Positions 39,426 through 49,259 of a DNA stretch of 64,000 nt are shown piece by piece. The notes under the pieces were generated by a model that was not told the DNA's origin, searched no databases, and saw nothing but the letters and a program-made list of their open reading frames with translations. Origin of the DNA: Blepharisma stoltei. Taxonomy: Eukaryota > Ciliophora > Heterotrichea > Heterotrichida > Blepharismidae. The translations under genes and the position numbers were made by a program. How positions within the stretch are numbered: position 1 is the stretch's first letter; each line of letters opens with the position of its first letter. The stretch is from positions 186,001 to 250,000 of the forward strand of contig CAJZBQ010000037.1 in the NCBI GenBank assembly GCA_914767885.1, given 5' to 3'.

Positions 39426-41028
39426 ATGTTTCTTTCAAGCTATCGAAGGCCACCTTCAGCTTACAATCGAACTCCACCTATACGCCAGATACCTTCATCT
39501 GTCGTGTCAGGCACTTCACTATCTCGGTCTCGAGGAGTAAAGCAGCCAGACCCAAAACCTAACACAACAGCTCCTCAAAGGCAGCCTGCACCCGTTTATA
39601 ATCGTCCCATACAATCAAATCCTCCAGAGCCATCCCGAACTCCAGTGCTAAAACAGCCCATAATAAGCTCTGACGAAGATATAATAATCCACGTCTGTGA
39701 CGAGGCAAAAAAAATTGAAAAAGATTTCAAATGTCCTAAATCCGTTCTGATTACAAAAATGAAATATTTCGAAAGCCACCTACAAAATTGCCAATCAGTC
39801 GATGACCTTGAAATCAGTGTCCATTGTGATGTCGATATCTTTGAGTGGCTCATGCAATATATGAACAACCGTGAAAAGCCAGAACTGGAAATGAATAAAG
39901 TGATTTCTATTTTAATCTCTTCAGAATTCTTACAAATGCAAACTTTGGTGAGTGAATGTCTGGAATTTGTCAGCAGAAATTTGGAGGAAGTTGTGAAGCT
40001 TCCGATTGACATGAGCTGTCTAAACCAAGGATTATTGAAGCAGCTTGCTATACTGGATAATATAAAATAATTTTTTTTTAAATAAATTTTTTATGGTATA
40101 AATTTATATTGACTGGTATAGATTAGCAAACCCTGAACAGCTTGATGATATAAAAGATAGAAAAGATAAGCTTGTAAGCAAACTTTTCATGAAGAAGATT
40201 GAAGAAATAATGGAGGACGAAAATAACAATTTCAATAGATGCGTCTATTGCAATAAACTATTCACAAATGAACAGCACGATTGAATGATTTGTGAAAAAG
40301 CCAGAATTTTTATTGATTTCCATGGAAATGTAATTGCTGAGCACGTGGCTGACAGAAATTGAGAATTTAATAAGTTTATGCTGTATTTAAAAGATCAAGG
40401 ATTAAGCTGAAGAGAGATTTATTGAAAAATCTGGGCTAGGCTTGTATCTTTTAACTGTATGGTTTGTGGGCTGAAGTTCATTGGGGCTGAGCTTGGCCAT
40501 TGCAGTTTTCACCCTGACGTTCCTAGATTTAGCAATAACAGCAATATCGGGTTTTATCAATGTTGCCAACAAAAAGCAATACGTTTTGACACATCAATTA
40601 AAAAAAAGGGCTGCTGTGGGAGAAATCATGTGCCAAGACAAGACCAAATTCATTCTAAAGAATATGAAATTTTGATGAAAAACTTCAGTTTGCTAGAAGA
40701 GCCGTTTGAAATTAAAAGCGACAGACCGTCGCTTTATAAGCTTATTCAGCAGTTTGTAAGTAAAGCAGATAACCAAGACTGTGAATCAGAAGATGATTTA
40801 GATGAAGATGAGAGAATTGAGACAGAAGAAACAGCTGAAGAAGTTAAAGAAGAAGAAAGAAGATATAAAAAGAAAGGAAAATCTTCAGATATGAGTCCCA
40901 AAAAGCAGAGGGTATGGAGACTTGATCAACTGCGACTGAACGATTTTATGCATATGAAAGAACTGACTGCAAATCTTAGCAAATTGAGGAGAAAAAATAA
41001 CCAAAAATCACCTGTTAAAAAGAAGTAA
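39426..41028 (+). CDS. SANBR: SANBR-like BTB-domain protein (KIAA1841 homologue)
   Basis: A 518-aa protein after removal of a 46-bp IES. The N-terminus is Pro/Arg-rich (RRPPSAYNRTPPIRQIPS). A BTB-like domain follows with IIIHVCDEAKKIEKDFKC, LEISVHCDVDIFEWLMQYM and VISILISSEFLQMQTLVSEC, almost the same as animal SANBR. Downstream, DDIKDRKDKLVSKLFMKKI, NRCVYCNKLFT, REIYWKIWARLVSFNCMVC and IGFYQCCQQKAIRFD carry the paired-Cys modules of that family. TGA is Trp at several conserved sites (ADRN-W-EF, GLS-W-REIYW-K). The animal protein regulates class-switch recombination in B cells, so a ciliate version must have an older role. Confidence 0.93.
40061..40106. other. Very short IES, 46 bp, in SANBR
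   Basis: TA-bounded with inverted ends TATAAA...TTTATA. Excision reads LAILDN-IDWYRLANPEQ, in line with the animal homologue's spacing. Confidence 0.8.
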
Positions 41029-41386
41029 GCTTTGTTTACTCAAATATTATATGCTCTTTGATAAGAATAAAAATGATTATTGATACGGATTTTTTTTTTA
41101 TAAACAAATTAACGATCCAGCCGCATTCTCTTAAAAATGAATAAAAGATTTAATCCTAAAACTTTTTTGCGTGAAATTAATTTAAAAATCTTCTTAATCT
41201 TTAACCAATGAATTCGTTATATTTTTAAAAATTAATTGAATATTCGCCTCGATACTATTTTAGCTTAAAGAATATATTAAAAATTGAAAAATTTGAATTA
41301 ATCACATTTTTTAATGGATATTCTGCTGTGAATAGCGAAAATTCATTTATTTCCATTGAAATGCTTATGGTAAAAAATCGCTATAA
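41029..41386. other. Intergenic region, nothing recognised
   Basis: A 358-bp AT-rich spacer between two plus-strand genes; no element, RNA gene or coding frame seen. Confidence 0.4.
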
Positions 41387-42034
41387 ATGGAAGAGGTAAT
41401 TCATGGTCAAATAAAAGGCAAAGGAATTGACGATATCGATGAGCTAATTTTAGACTCATGGCATGGATCAGAAATATCAACAGAAGAAAAAAAAATGCTC
41501 GAAGGATACCCAAATATCTGCTTCTTGAGCTTAGCTGGATGCGGATTGGATTCTTTAGCCAATTTTCCTTATCTTCCAGGCCTTCTCCAGCTAGAACTCT
41601 CCAACAATAACATCAGAAATGGCTTAGAAAATATATCTTGCCTAAAAGAATTAACTCATCTCTCTTTGGAAGGAAATCAATTCACAAATATCGACGATCT
41701 AAAGCCTCTCGCCAAGCTTTCTAAATTGGTCTCATTAGAGCTCATTGGCTGCCCAATTTCAGAAATTGAAGACTACGGTAAAAGTATTTTTGGTATGATG
41801 CCTGAGCTACAAATACTAGACGGCTGTGATGCAGATGGAAACGAAATATCAATATTAACAAATGAAGAGGAAGAGTATGATGAAGACGAAATTGATGAAA
41901 GTGAAGGCGAATATAATGAAGAAGAGGATTATGAAAGTGACGAAGAAGAATTACCGATGAAAAGACAAGGAAATAGAAATTATAGCGAAAGCGATGAGGA
42001 AGCTGGCGCAAAAAAGCCTAAAAAACACAAGTAA
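41387..42034 (+). CDS. ANP32-like leucine-rich acidic nuclear protein
   Basis: A 215-aa protein. Leucine-rich repeats span about residues 15-150 (ICFLSLAGCGLDSLANFPYL, LLQLELSNNNIRNGLENISC, LTHLSLEGNQFTNIDDLKPL) and close with an LRR cap (FGMMPELQILDGCDADGNE). A long acidic tail (EEEYDEDEIDESEGEYNEEE) ends in a basic cluster KKPKKHK that can serve as a nuclear signal. This is the ANP32 layout: a histone-binding or chaperone protein that also affects phosphatase PP2A and RNA export in animals. No interruption. Confidence 0.92.
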   Translation: MEEVIHGQIKGKGIDDIDELILDSWHGSEISTEEKKMLEGYPNICFLSLAGCGLDSLANFPYLPGLLQLELSNNNIRNGLENISCLKELTHLSLEGNQFTNIDDLKPLAKLSKLVSLELIGCPISEIEDYGKSIFGMMPELQILDGCDADGNEISILTNEEEEYDEDEIDESEGEYNEEEDYESDEEELPMKRQGNRNYSESDEEAGAKKPKKHK

Positions 42035-42442
42035 ATATTTTTGCTTAAAATCAATATTTGTGGAAATCATTTAAATTAAATTAATTTGATTTTTGTAGTA
42101 TTTCAAATATAGAAATCAATTTATTTTTACTTCATTTATTTGAGCTTTATATTATATGTGGTTCTCAAAACTTATGATTTTTATTATCTTAATATGTATG
42201 AAATTAGATTAATGACAGTGGATCTTATAAAAAGTTATAATATGGAAAACAAATTTCTTAACTCCTCCCTACTTGAACGAATAAAAAAATTTTTATTCGT
42301 TTGGGCTCACAATAAGATAATTTTCACGAAAATCATTGTAAAATGAAGATAAGTAATAGATATAGTATTAAATTTGTTGTGAGCTGAAATTTAAAAAGAT
42401 TTTTTATCTTAAATTAAATAATAAATTGGCACATAATTAGAA
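42035..42442. other. Intergenic region with a MITE remnant
   Basis: A 408-bp AT-rich spacer. Near 42260-42312 it contains TTAACTCCTCCC and a fold-back (GAATAAAAAAATTTTTATTC) that resembles one end of the C/G-ended MITE. The other end is not identifiable, so this is a decayed or truncated copy. It must also contain the promoter of the SH3 gene. Confidence 0.5.
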
Positions 42443-43605
42443 ATGAGGAATAAAGCAATTACCCCTGATCCAGAATCACACAAATTAAAAGTCCAAGCCC
42501 TTCTAACTGCATTTCAAGGGTCACTGTTTTCTCACCTTATGTCAGTAGCCTCAAACAGACAAGAAAGCACAAGCTACCTTGGGCATTTTCCTTTCTCTGT
42601 CGAAGTTACTCCTGTAGAATTTCAAGAAATTTCTAGAAGCACTCCAGTTGATTTTCAAGAGGTTTCCCGTAGCTCTTCGATAAAAGGATCTCAGTTCCAA
42701 AACATTTCGAGAAGATCTCCATTAGAAAAACAAAATATACTCCATAAAATTAAGCTTATTTAAAATCTGTATTAGAAAAGTGCTGGGCCATTTTTAAGCC
42801 TTTTGAGGATACTTCACAGTTATCTTCACGAAGTTCCCAATTTAAAGAAATTTCATGAGAAGTAAATACTCGATCAAGCAAACAATTGAAAGAATTATCA
42901 AGACCTGAGTCATCAAGAAATTCAGGCAAAAAAGAAATATCTACCGAATTCCTAGAACAAGCGAGCGATGAAGAATTCGTTACTTCGTTTGGGCAGGGCT
43001 CTGAGATCGCTCAAACACCTAAAAGAGGAGAGATTGTACAAGAAGTCCAATCTGCTAAAAATGACATAGAGAATTATATGGAAAAATGTAAGGGTATAAT
43101 TAAAAAGCCTCCTGTTATAAAAGAAGAATATGAATTTGAATTCGAAGAAACCGACCCAGAAAAGCTTGCAAAAGTTTTGGCAAGAAAAAATATTGGCACT
43201 AATAATATCGACCATCCTGATTTCAAGCCAAAACCTGCAAGATTTATTATCCCTGAAGATTTACCAGAACATATTGCTTCCCCACCAAAACAAAATACTG
43301 CTACTCTCTATGGAGAAGTTATAGCTACAACTTATTCTCAAGGAGGGGATGGCTTTGCACTACACCCTGGAGATCTTGTTACAATCCTCCAATTTCTAAC
43401 TGATTTTGGGCTAGCTGAGTGCAGATGGCAAGGAATGCAAGGGCTTTTCCCTCAAGACAAAATAAAAGTTCTTACCAAGCCAGACCAATCGTTAAATTCC
43501 AGCTTAGTCAGTTTAGCCCAAAGACAATTATTTAATTTAGGAAAATCAGACACATCTTTTCAACAGTCAGGCAAGCTCTTGTCAAGATTAGCTAAAAACA
43601 AATAG
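42443..43605 (+). CDS. SH3-domain protein
   Basis: A 370-aa protein after removal of a 50-bp IES. The N-terminal 160 residues are disordered with loose repeats of the type VEFQEISRS, VDFQEVSRS, SQFQNISRR, SQFKEIS (TGA as Trp in FKEIS-W-EVNT). The middle is acidic and helical (EEYEFEFEETDPEKLAKVL). A single SH3 domain lies at about residues 275-330 (LYGEVIATTYSQGGDGFALH, PGDLVTILQFL, LAECRWQGMQGLFPQDKIKV) with the ALYDF-like start, the W of the binding groove and the GLFP motif. It binds proline-rich partners, perhaps in endocytosis or actin regulation. Confidence 0.88.
42722..42771. other. Very short IES, 50 bp, TTAGAAAA repeats
   Basis: Bounded by TTAGAAAA at 42722 and 42772. Excision reads SRRSPLEK-CWAIFKPFED; without it a TAA closes the frame. 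Confidence 0.75.
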
Positions 43606-43669
43606 CCTGTATCTATATTTTATACTAAAATAAACTCTCTATTAAACTACATCGAATACTCATTAATTA

Positions 43670-44068
43670 TTAAATTGGTGCAACAACTGCGAGGCGAGTA
43701 TTGCAATTGCAACAGTAATGATGCGAATCCTTGCACCTTTTTACACAAAATGGTATCAAGCAGCATCCACAGAAGCATCCAATCAAGCATAGGTATGTGC
43801 AGCTTAGATAGGTAAATCATCCGTTCTTTTTCTCTATTCGAGTTCATGTGTTTTTACCACATGTTGGACAATATATATTCTGACTTGTTAGGCCTAAGCT
43901 CATATTGGGATCGTAAAACTCAAGATATGGAGGAGGTTGATCTTGATTTTGCTGGATATTTTCATTAGGCGGATTTTGAGCAGGTTGTTGTGAGTTATCA
44001 ATACTTGGAGCTAAGGAATATGCTGGAGGATACTGAGAGATTAAAGGTTTTTCTTCAGGATCTGACAT
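43670..44068 (-). CDS. LITAF-domain protein
   Basis: A 132-aa protein. The N-terminus is Pro/Gln-rich with PPAY and PPPY motifs (MSDPEEKPLISQYPPAYS), typical sites for Nedd4-type WW-domain ligases. The C-terminal LITAF domain has the first zinc knuckle CPTCGKNT, a hydrophobic membrane-inserting segment (YLCLIGCFCGCCLIPFC) and the second knuckle half CCNCNTRL. Two TGA codons in KNT-W-TRIEKKNG-W-FTYL must be Trp or the domain would be truncated. LITAF proteins sit on the cytosolic face of late endosomes. An ATG 42 nt upstream is possible; MSDPEEKP is preferred. Confidence 0.93.
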
Positions 44069-44360
44069 TTTTGAGTTTGTAAATAAATCATTTATTCCGT
44101 TTTTTCGCAAATTTTACTTATATTTTTAATAATTCAATAAAGCAAAGAGAGAAAATCCAATTTTCAATTCATAGATCTATAAAGATTTTGTTATAGGGTT
44201 ATAATTGACTGTTTTGGCTTTAACAAAATTTCAAATCTTTTATTCTCTAGCATTGATAACACTCAATAAGCTGTCACTAATTTTTGCTATAAAATAATGC
44301 ACATAGTGCAATATTTCCTCATATATCAACATAAGATTATACTTATTTAAATATTCATAA

Positions 44361-45817
44361 ATGACCCTACAGTACAATAATCAAGTTGATGTTATGGATC
44401 TTCAAAAAGCTTGCAGACTAGGCTCTCTCCTAGAAATTAAAAAAGCTTACAGTGCAGACCCCGAAAAACTAAACAAAAAAGACGAAAGTCTTGGCTGAAC
44501 TCCCTTATATCGTACAGTCATTTGTAACCACATCAAAGCTACTCAATTTCTCCTTAAACACGGAGCAGATCCCAATCTCCCAAACAACCTCGGTGAAACT
44601 CCTCTGCACCAAACTGCAGATAACTCTCAATACGAAATTGCAGAACTTTTATTAACATATCACGCAGATCCTAATTTGCAACAAAACGACGGAGATACCC
44701 CTCTTCATCATGCAGCCTTTCGCGGCGACGAAAAAATGGTTGAGCTCTTATTAAGATATCGAGGAGACCCAAACATTCAGAATTTTATGTTTGGAAGATC
44801 CCCTTTACACTATGCAGTTGACTGCGGGCATATAAGTTCTGTTAAACTGCTAATGAAATATGGTGGGAATCCTTTTCTGCCAGATCGGCAAGAAAAGCGA
44901 CCGATTGATTTAGCACAAATAAAAGAGCTACAGAATACACTTAATAATGGAGAAAAAGAAAGCGAAAGCGAAATAATTTTTTTTGATGAGGATAAGTTAG
45001 AGCTAGGAGACACATTTGGAAAAGGGAAAACTTTAAATGATTCTCATGAAATTGAAAACTACGAAGCCCCAACGCCACCGATTCCTCAGAATTTTAATTT
45101 TGAGCCTGATTCAGAGCTAAGTGTGCTTCCAAAACAAAATTCAAATAAATTAAAGCCTATTTATAGCTGATTAGAAAGTATAGAACTGCAAGAATTGTGT
45201 GATATTTTGTGTGATGCAGGGTATGATGATATTGAAAGCTTGATAGTACAGATGAATAGTGCATACCCAATTACAAGGGATGAGCTAGAAAGGATTGGGA
45301 TCGCAGCTCCTGGGCATCAGTATAGGATTATCATGAAATTAGAAGAAGACGCTTGTATTTGTCCAAAAGTGCTTTCTCTTAAATCTAGAAGTATAGGTGC
45401 AGAAAGTTTTTGAAGATGCTGCAATACTCCAAATAACGCGACATTGGGGCCTCCTTTAAATATGAATCTTAAAGAGTGGCTGAGGAGTTTAAAGCTAGAA
45501 GAACTTTATAATATTTACGTTAAATAATACAATAATGTTAATTATTTATATTTTATTGAGATTAATATAGTCAATAATATAGTCACTTCATTGAGTCTGG
45601 ATTTGACGATTATGAAATGCTGATTAAACAAATGTTTTCAAGATACCCAATAAATGATGAAATGCTAAAAACTGAAGTGGGCATTTCAAAACCAGGCTAT
45701 AGGAATAGAATTTTGGCAAAATTGCAAGAAGAAGTAAAAGTAATTGAAAAAAGAGAAGGAATTGTGATTGAAAATACCTCGAAAAATGCGTCTTGCGAAA
45801 TGTGTATTATAGTCTAA
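44361..45817 (+). CDS. Ankyrin-repeat protein with two SAM-like domains
   Basis: A 464-aa protein after removal of a 62-bp IES. Ankyrin repeats fill about residues 10-190 (TPLYRTVICNHIKATQFLLK, ETPLHQTADNSQYEIAELLL, DTPLHHAAFRGDEKMVELLL, RSPLHYAVDCGHISSVKLLM). An acidic linker follows. Two SAM-like modules come next: WLESIELQELCDILCDAGYD...GHQYRIIMKLEED and WLRSLKLEELYNIYSHFIES...GYRNRILAKLQEEV. TGA is Trp in KPIYS-W-LESIEL. It likely acts as a scaffold. The C-terminus CEMCIIV is cysteine-rich; CIIV would be a CaaX box, so prenylation is possible. Confidence 0.9.
45516..45577. other. Short IES, 62 bp
   Basis: TA-bounded and AT-rich, inside the second SAM-like domain. Excision reads LEELYNI-YSHFIESGFDDYE, a natural SAM helix sequence. 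Confidence 0.8.
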
Positions 45818-45835
45818 TTTAATTGATTTGATTAA

Positions 45836-46634
45836 TTATAATCCAACTGCTACCAAGCTCTGGGCAAATTTTCGGCATCTTTCATTGCAGAAACTTGCAT
45901 TTTGATGAAAAGATCGAACTCCTCCTGTAACGAGATCTTTGTTCCAGCTCGCAAAAACTATGGTTTGGTTTGTCTTAATAGCGCATGCTCCTCCATTTGA
46001 CTTCGATAAATAAGCGGTTTTAAAATATGCATCGTAGCTGATGATTTTATATTTTTCTCTATTTATCATAATTCCAGCTTTGCAATCAGTTTTTCCTGTA
46101 CTTAAAATCTCATCTAAAATTTGGGCTTCGTTTACATCTACTCTTTCTTTTGAATCTCCGTCTTCTTTTTGCACATCAACTTGATAATTTTCCAACTCCT
46201 TGGTATGAACAAAATTTATTAGGAAAATTCTATTTTTCAAGATAGAGTAAAAAATTATTTTAATATATAGCATTTTTATATAAATCATTAAGCAATAATT
46301 ATTATAGTAAATTCTAGAACTAATTCTATTAACCATACATTCTAAAACATATTGTGCCGTGTAAATATTTGGATACTATATACTCTTACTGACAGCTAGA
46401 TTGATTTTTTAGAGTCTGGATACGAAGCTGGCCGTTCAATAAGGGCTGCATAAGCAAGCCAAAAGTGTCGCCTCACCTTTGAAAGGGTATTAAGCGAAAA
46501 TTTGGAGTGCTTTCCAAAATCCTGTAATGTTGACACGAAATAGCTGCAGCTTGCTCAACACAATTTGTAATCAATCCTCTAGCTGGTGTATAGCATATAA
46601 TCAAATTGTTATAAATCTCTTTATCCCACTGCAT
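45836..46634 (-). CDS. Profilin
   Basis: A 175-aa protein after removal of a 271-bp IES. The start MQWDKEIYNNLI matches the profilin MSWxxYIDNL start. QAAAISCQHYRILESTPNFR corresponds to the AAIIGxDGxxWAxSPNF strand pair. The C-terminal half has KYKIISYDAYFKTAYLSKSN, GGACAIKTNQTIVFASWNKD and a terminal helix ERCRKFAQSLVAVGL, as in ciliate profilins. It binds actin monomers and phosphoinositides. The segment KELENYQVDVQKEDGDSKER is an insertion relative to the family. The start lies only 30 bp from the divergent gene at 46665. Confidence 0.85.
46217..46487. mobile_element. IES with a decayed MITE-like interior, in profilin
   Basis: A 271-bp segment between TA at 46217 and TA at 46488. The interior (46200-46345) resembles a degraded reverse copy of the C/G-ended MITE core (TATATAAATCATTAAGCAAT, AACTAATTCTATTAACC). 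Excision reads PNFRLI-NFVHTKELE in frame. The boundaries are chosen on frame alone. Confidence 0.55.
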
Positions 46635-46664
46635 GATATTTATTATAGACAGTTTCTTCCATAA

Positions 46665-47214
46665 ATGTCAGAACTAGAGCTTATACATCCAGTACAATAT
46701 AGCCTAGGCAACGTCTTATGCTGCAAGAGAAATACAAAAACTTAACCAAAAATACCAAGACTCACTCAACCATCGTTTGCAGATGAGACAATATATGATT
46801 TCAATCGTTAAAAATTGACTGAATGTTAGAATATCTATAAGCTTTAAGTGATTTTTATATAGAAAATGAAAAAATTTAAGATTCCAGCCGACTTTTTACC
46901 AAAACCTCAAGAAGAAATGATTCGATGAAGTAAGATTCCGTAGGAGAAATATGCAGGAATCTATTTTGAATCGAAGAGAAAAATTCCAAAAAAAGTGTCA
47001 GTTTGCTGCAACGATGACGAGAAATTCAAAGAAATTGAATGCTATGGAGAGATTAAATAGGCAAAGCACTGATATAAGGGCTAAAACAGTGTTTGTGTCA
47101 CAATTGAGGCAGCATCTTGTGGAAGGAAATCATGAGGCAAGGAAAAAGCTGCTGACAAGAAATAAGGAAATGGCGAGAGAAATAAGGTCAAGATCAGCAG
47201 CGCCCAAGTGTTAA
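46665..47214 (+). CDS. Hypothetical basic protein, many TGA-coded Trp
   Basis: A 177-aa frame with a 16-nt intron after residue 9: MSELELIHP-ATSYAAREIQ. TGA is read as Trp repeatedly (IVKN-W-LNVRI, FK-W-FLYRK-W-KNLRF), which makes one long frame out of what looks broken in the standard code. It is very rich in Arg and Lys (REKFQKKCQFAATMTRNSKK) and mainly helical. No domain is recognised; nucleic-acid or microtubule binding would fit the charge. It shares a 30-bp divergent promoter region with profilin. Confidence 0.7.
46692..46707 (+). other. 16-nt intron
   Basis: GTACAATATAGCCTAG. Removal joins IHP-ATSYAAREIQKLNQ and opens the long frame that follows. Confidence 0.75.
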
Positions 47215-47880
47215 TAGTTGAGGAAGCTTAATTTTGATAGGGCTATTTAATTGGATTGATAATAGTATTGGATAAAAAGAATAGGGATAATATGGCATAA
47301 TGAATAGGAGATAAATTTAATATTAAGGATGAAATTTGTACATATTTTAAAATTTTATAGGTAATTTATGCATATAAATTTAGTTTTTACTTGAAATTAT
47401 TTAATTAGTAAGCGCATTGTTAGTAAAGAAGATTATAACATATATTAATTTTGTCATATTATTTTCCGGATAATTATATCATTCTGGAAGCATTAGATAA
47501 TAATAACATTGAACCAATTAATTTACTAATAAAAATATTTATTATCATAATTAAATTTTAATTTATTGGAAAATAGGCATTTAAATCACCATTAATTTGA
47601 ATACATGCTAATTAGCTGCCAGACTCCGATTTCTTTTTAATAATTTTTACGATAAATATCTGATCTTTTTTATAATATTAGTTTCAATTTCTTCAACTCT
47701 CCATTTTCAGATGTGACCAAACTCCAATTTAACTGCTTAAACTTCAAAACTATTAAAAAATTGCATAGATCTTAAGGAAACTATAAATAATTTTTGAATT
47801 TTTCTCATATATTATTTTTTGCGAAATTTACGTGATTATCCTTATATAAACATGATTGGTATTAGAATTTACTTGCAAAA
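47215..47880. other. Intergenic region, nothing recognised
   Basis: About 665 bp of strongly AT-rich DNA. No coding frame, inverted-repeat element or RNA gene is visible. Confidence 0.45.
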
Positions 47881-49225
47881 ATGGACGAACAGGATTCTGG
47901 GCTTCTGCCTCGAAGTATTTCACCTTCTCCTCCAAATTCGAGGCAAAGGTCTTCAATCCTTCCTGACTTAAATTTGCAGCAGCCAATGAGGAAAACATTT
48001 TCAACCAGATTCTCAATTAAAGTCCGTAGAAATAAAACCAAGCAGCCTAGACCATCTAAAAATTTATCAATGATCGCAGAAAGCCACCAAACGCAAGATG
48101 ATATACGCACTGAGCGCATTCAGCATCGACCCCGCATAACTGCTCAGTCATGGGTAGTAATGGGCGGAAAAAAGGGCAAAATTTTAGACGGCAAAGATGT
48201 AGATAACCCGAGAGAAATTGCAAGTCTCACGAAAATCATGACTTGCTTTGTAGTATTAAATGAACTAAATAGCCATAAAAAAGACCTAGATGAAAAAATT
48301 ATAGTGTCGAAAAATGCTGCCAGTATGCAAGGAACCTCAGCTTTGCTTGCAGCTGGAGACGAAGCAACTATTCGCGATCTTCTCCACGGTCTAATGCTGC
48401 CTTCCGGTAACGACGCTGCTGTCGCTCTTGCCGAATTCGTTGGAAATCTTCTCAGCCCCAGCTCTTTAGACCCAGTCGGGGCTTTTGTCACCAAAATGAA
48501 TGAGACCTGCAAGCTCTACAAGCTTACATCAACCTGCTTCTCAAACCCTCATGGCATGTCTACCTCAATAAACCTTTCTACAGCAAAAAACATTTCGACA
48601 CTTGCCTCAATCGTAAGGATCTCCTCATTTGTCGAATTTTCTAGTCAAAATTTTCATAGAAAAAAAATTTTCAGGACCTCATTTGTCCTAAAATCTAGTC
48701 AAAAATGATTTGTCCCATTTTCTAGTCTTTTTTGGATTATTTCGAATGTCCTAAATTTCAGTTTTTTACCTTAAAAAAGCTAGAAAATGATACAATTGAG
48801 GTCCTGAAAATTATTTTTTATGAAAATTTTGACTAGAAAATTGGACTAAAAACATTTTTTTTTCCTATAAAAAAAACTAGAAAAATGGACAAATGATAAA
48901 AGACTAGAAAATTGGACAAATGAGGGGGGGATCCTTATGTACAAACGAGCAATTCATGCGCATTGTGAACACACAAAGCTACAGATGTGTCCTTAGAAAC
49001 ACAAAAGGAAATAGGGAAATAGAATGGAACAACACAAACAAACTGTTGAAACTAGGATTTTCAGGAGTAAAAACAGGATTCACCCCGAACGCGGGACCCT
49101 GCTTGTGTAGCATTGCTGAAAAAAGGAAAAGAAAAATCATCATCGTGCTTCTTAATTCAGCAACACCCGGGAGTAGATGGAGTGAGAGCACAAATCTGCT
49201 CAAATGGGCTAGTAAATATTTTTAA
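47881..49225 (+). CDS. D-Ala-D-Ala carboxypeptidase-like protein (serine peptidase family S11)
   Basis: A 340-aa protein after removal of a 322-bp IES. All three motifs of penicillin-binding DD-peptidases are in order: SLTK (SxxK nucleophile and base), SGN (HGLMLPSGNDAAVALAE) and KTG (GFSGVKTGFTPNAGPCL). The fold core is bacterial, while the first 110 residues are a Ser/Pro/Arg-rich extension with no signal peptide (LPRSISPSPPNSRQRSS). The gene has host features, including a TA-bounded IES and host base composition, so it is not contamination. Ciliates lack peptidoglycan; it might digest bacterial walls or act on other peptides. Horizontal origin is inferred. Confidence 0.9.
48614..48935. other. 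TIR-bearing IES in the DD-peptidase gene
   Basis: A 322-bp segment between TA at 48614 and TA at 48936. The ends are inverted: AGGATCTCCTCATTTGTC and GACAAATGAGGGGGGGATCCT. The interior repeats motifs related to ATTTTCTAGTC in both orientations. Excision reads STLASIV-CTNEQFMRIVN in frame and reunites SxxK/SGN with KTG. Confidence 0.92.
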
Positions 49226-49259
49226 AGTAAATTTTAGTAAAAATAGGATAATAAGAAAT

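Noticed and set aside
47881-49225. Bacterial contamination as the source of the DD-peptidase
   Set aside because: It has a TA-bounded inverted-repeat IES, AT-rich host composition and lies directly between host genes.
49113-49259. N-terminal extension of the importin frame into the DD-peptidase gene
   Set aside because: It overlaps coding sequence of the upstream gene in another frame; the ATG at 49260 gives a normal importin-beta start.
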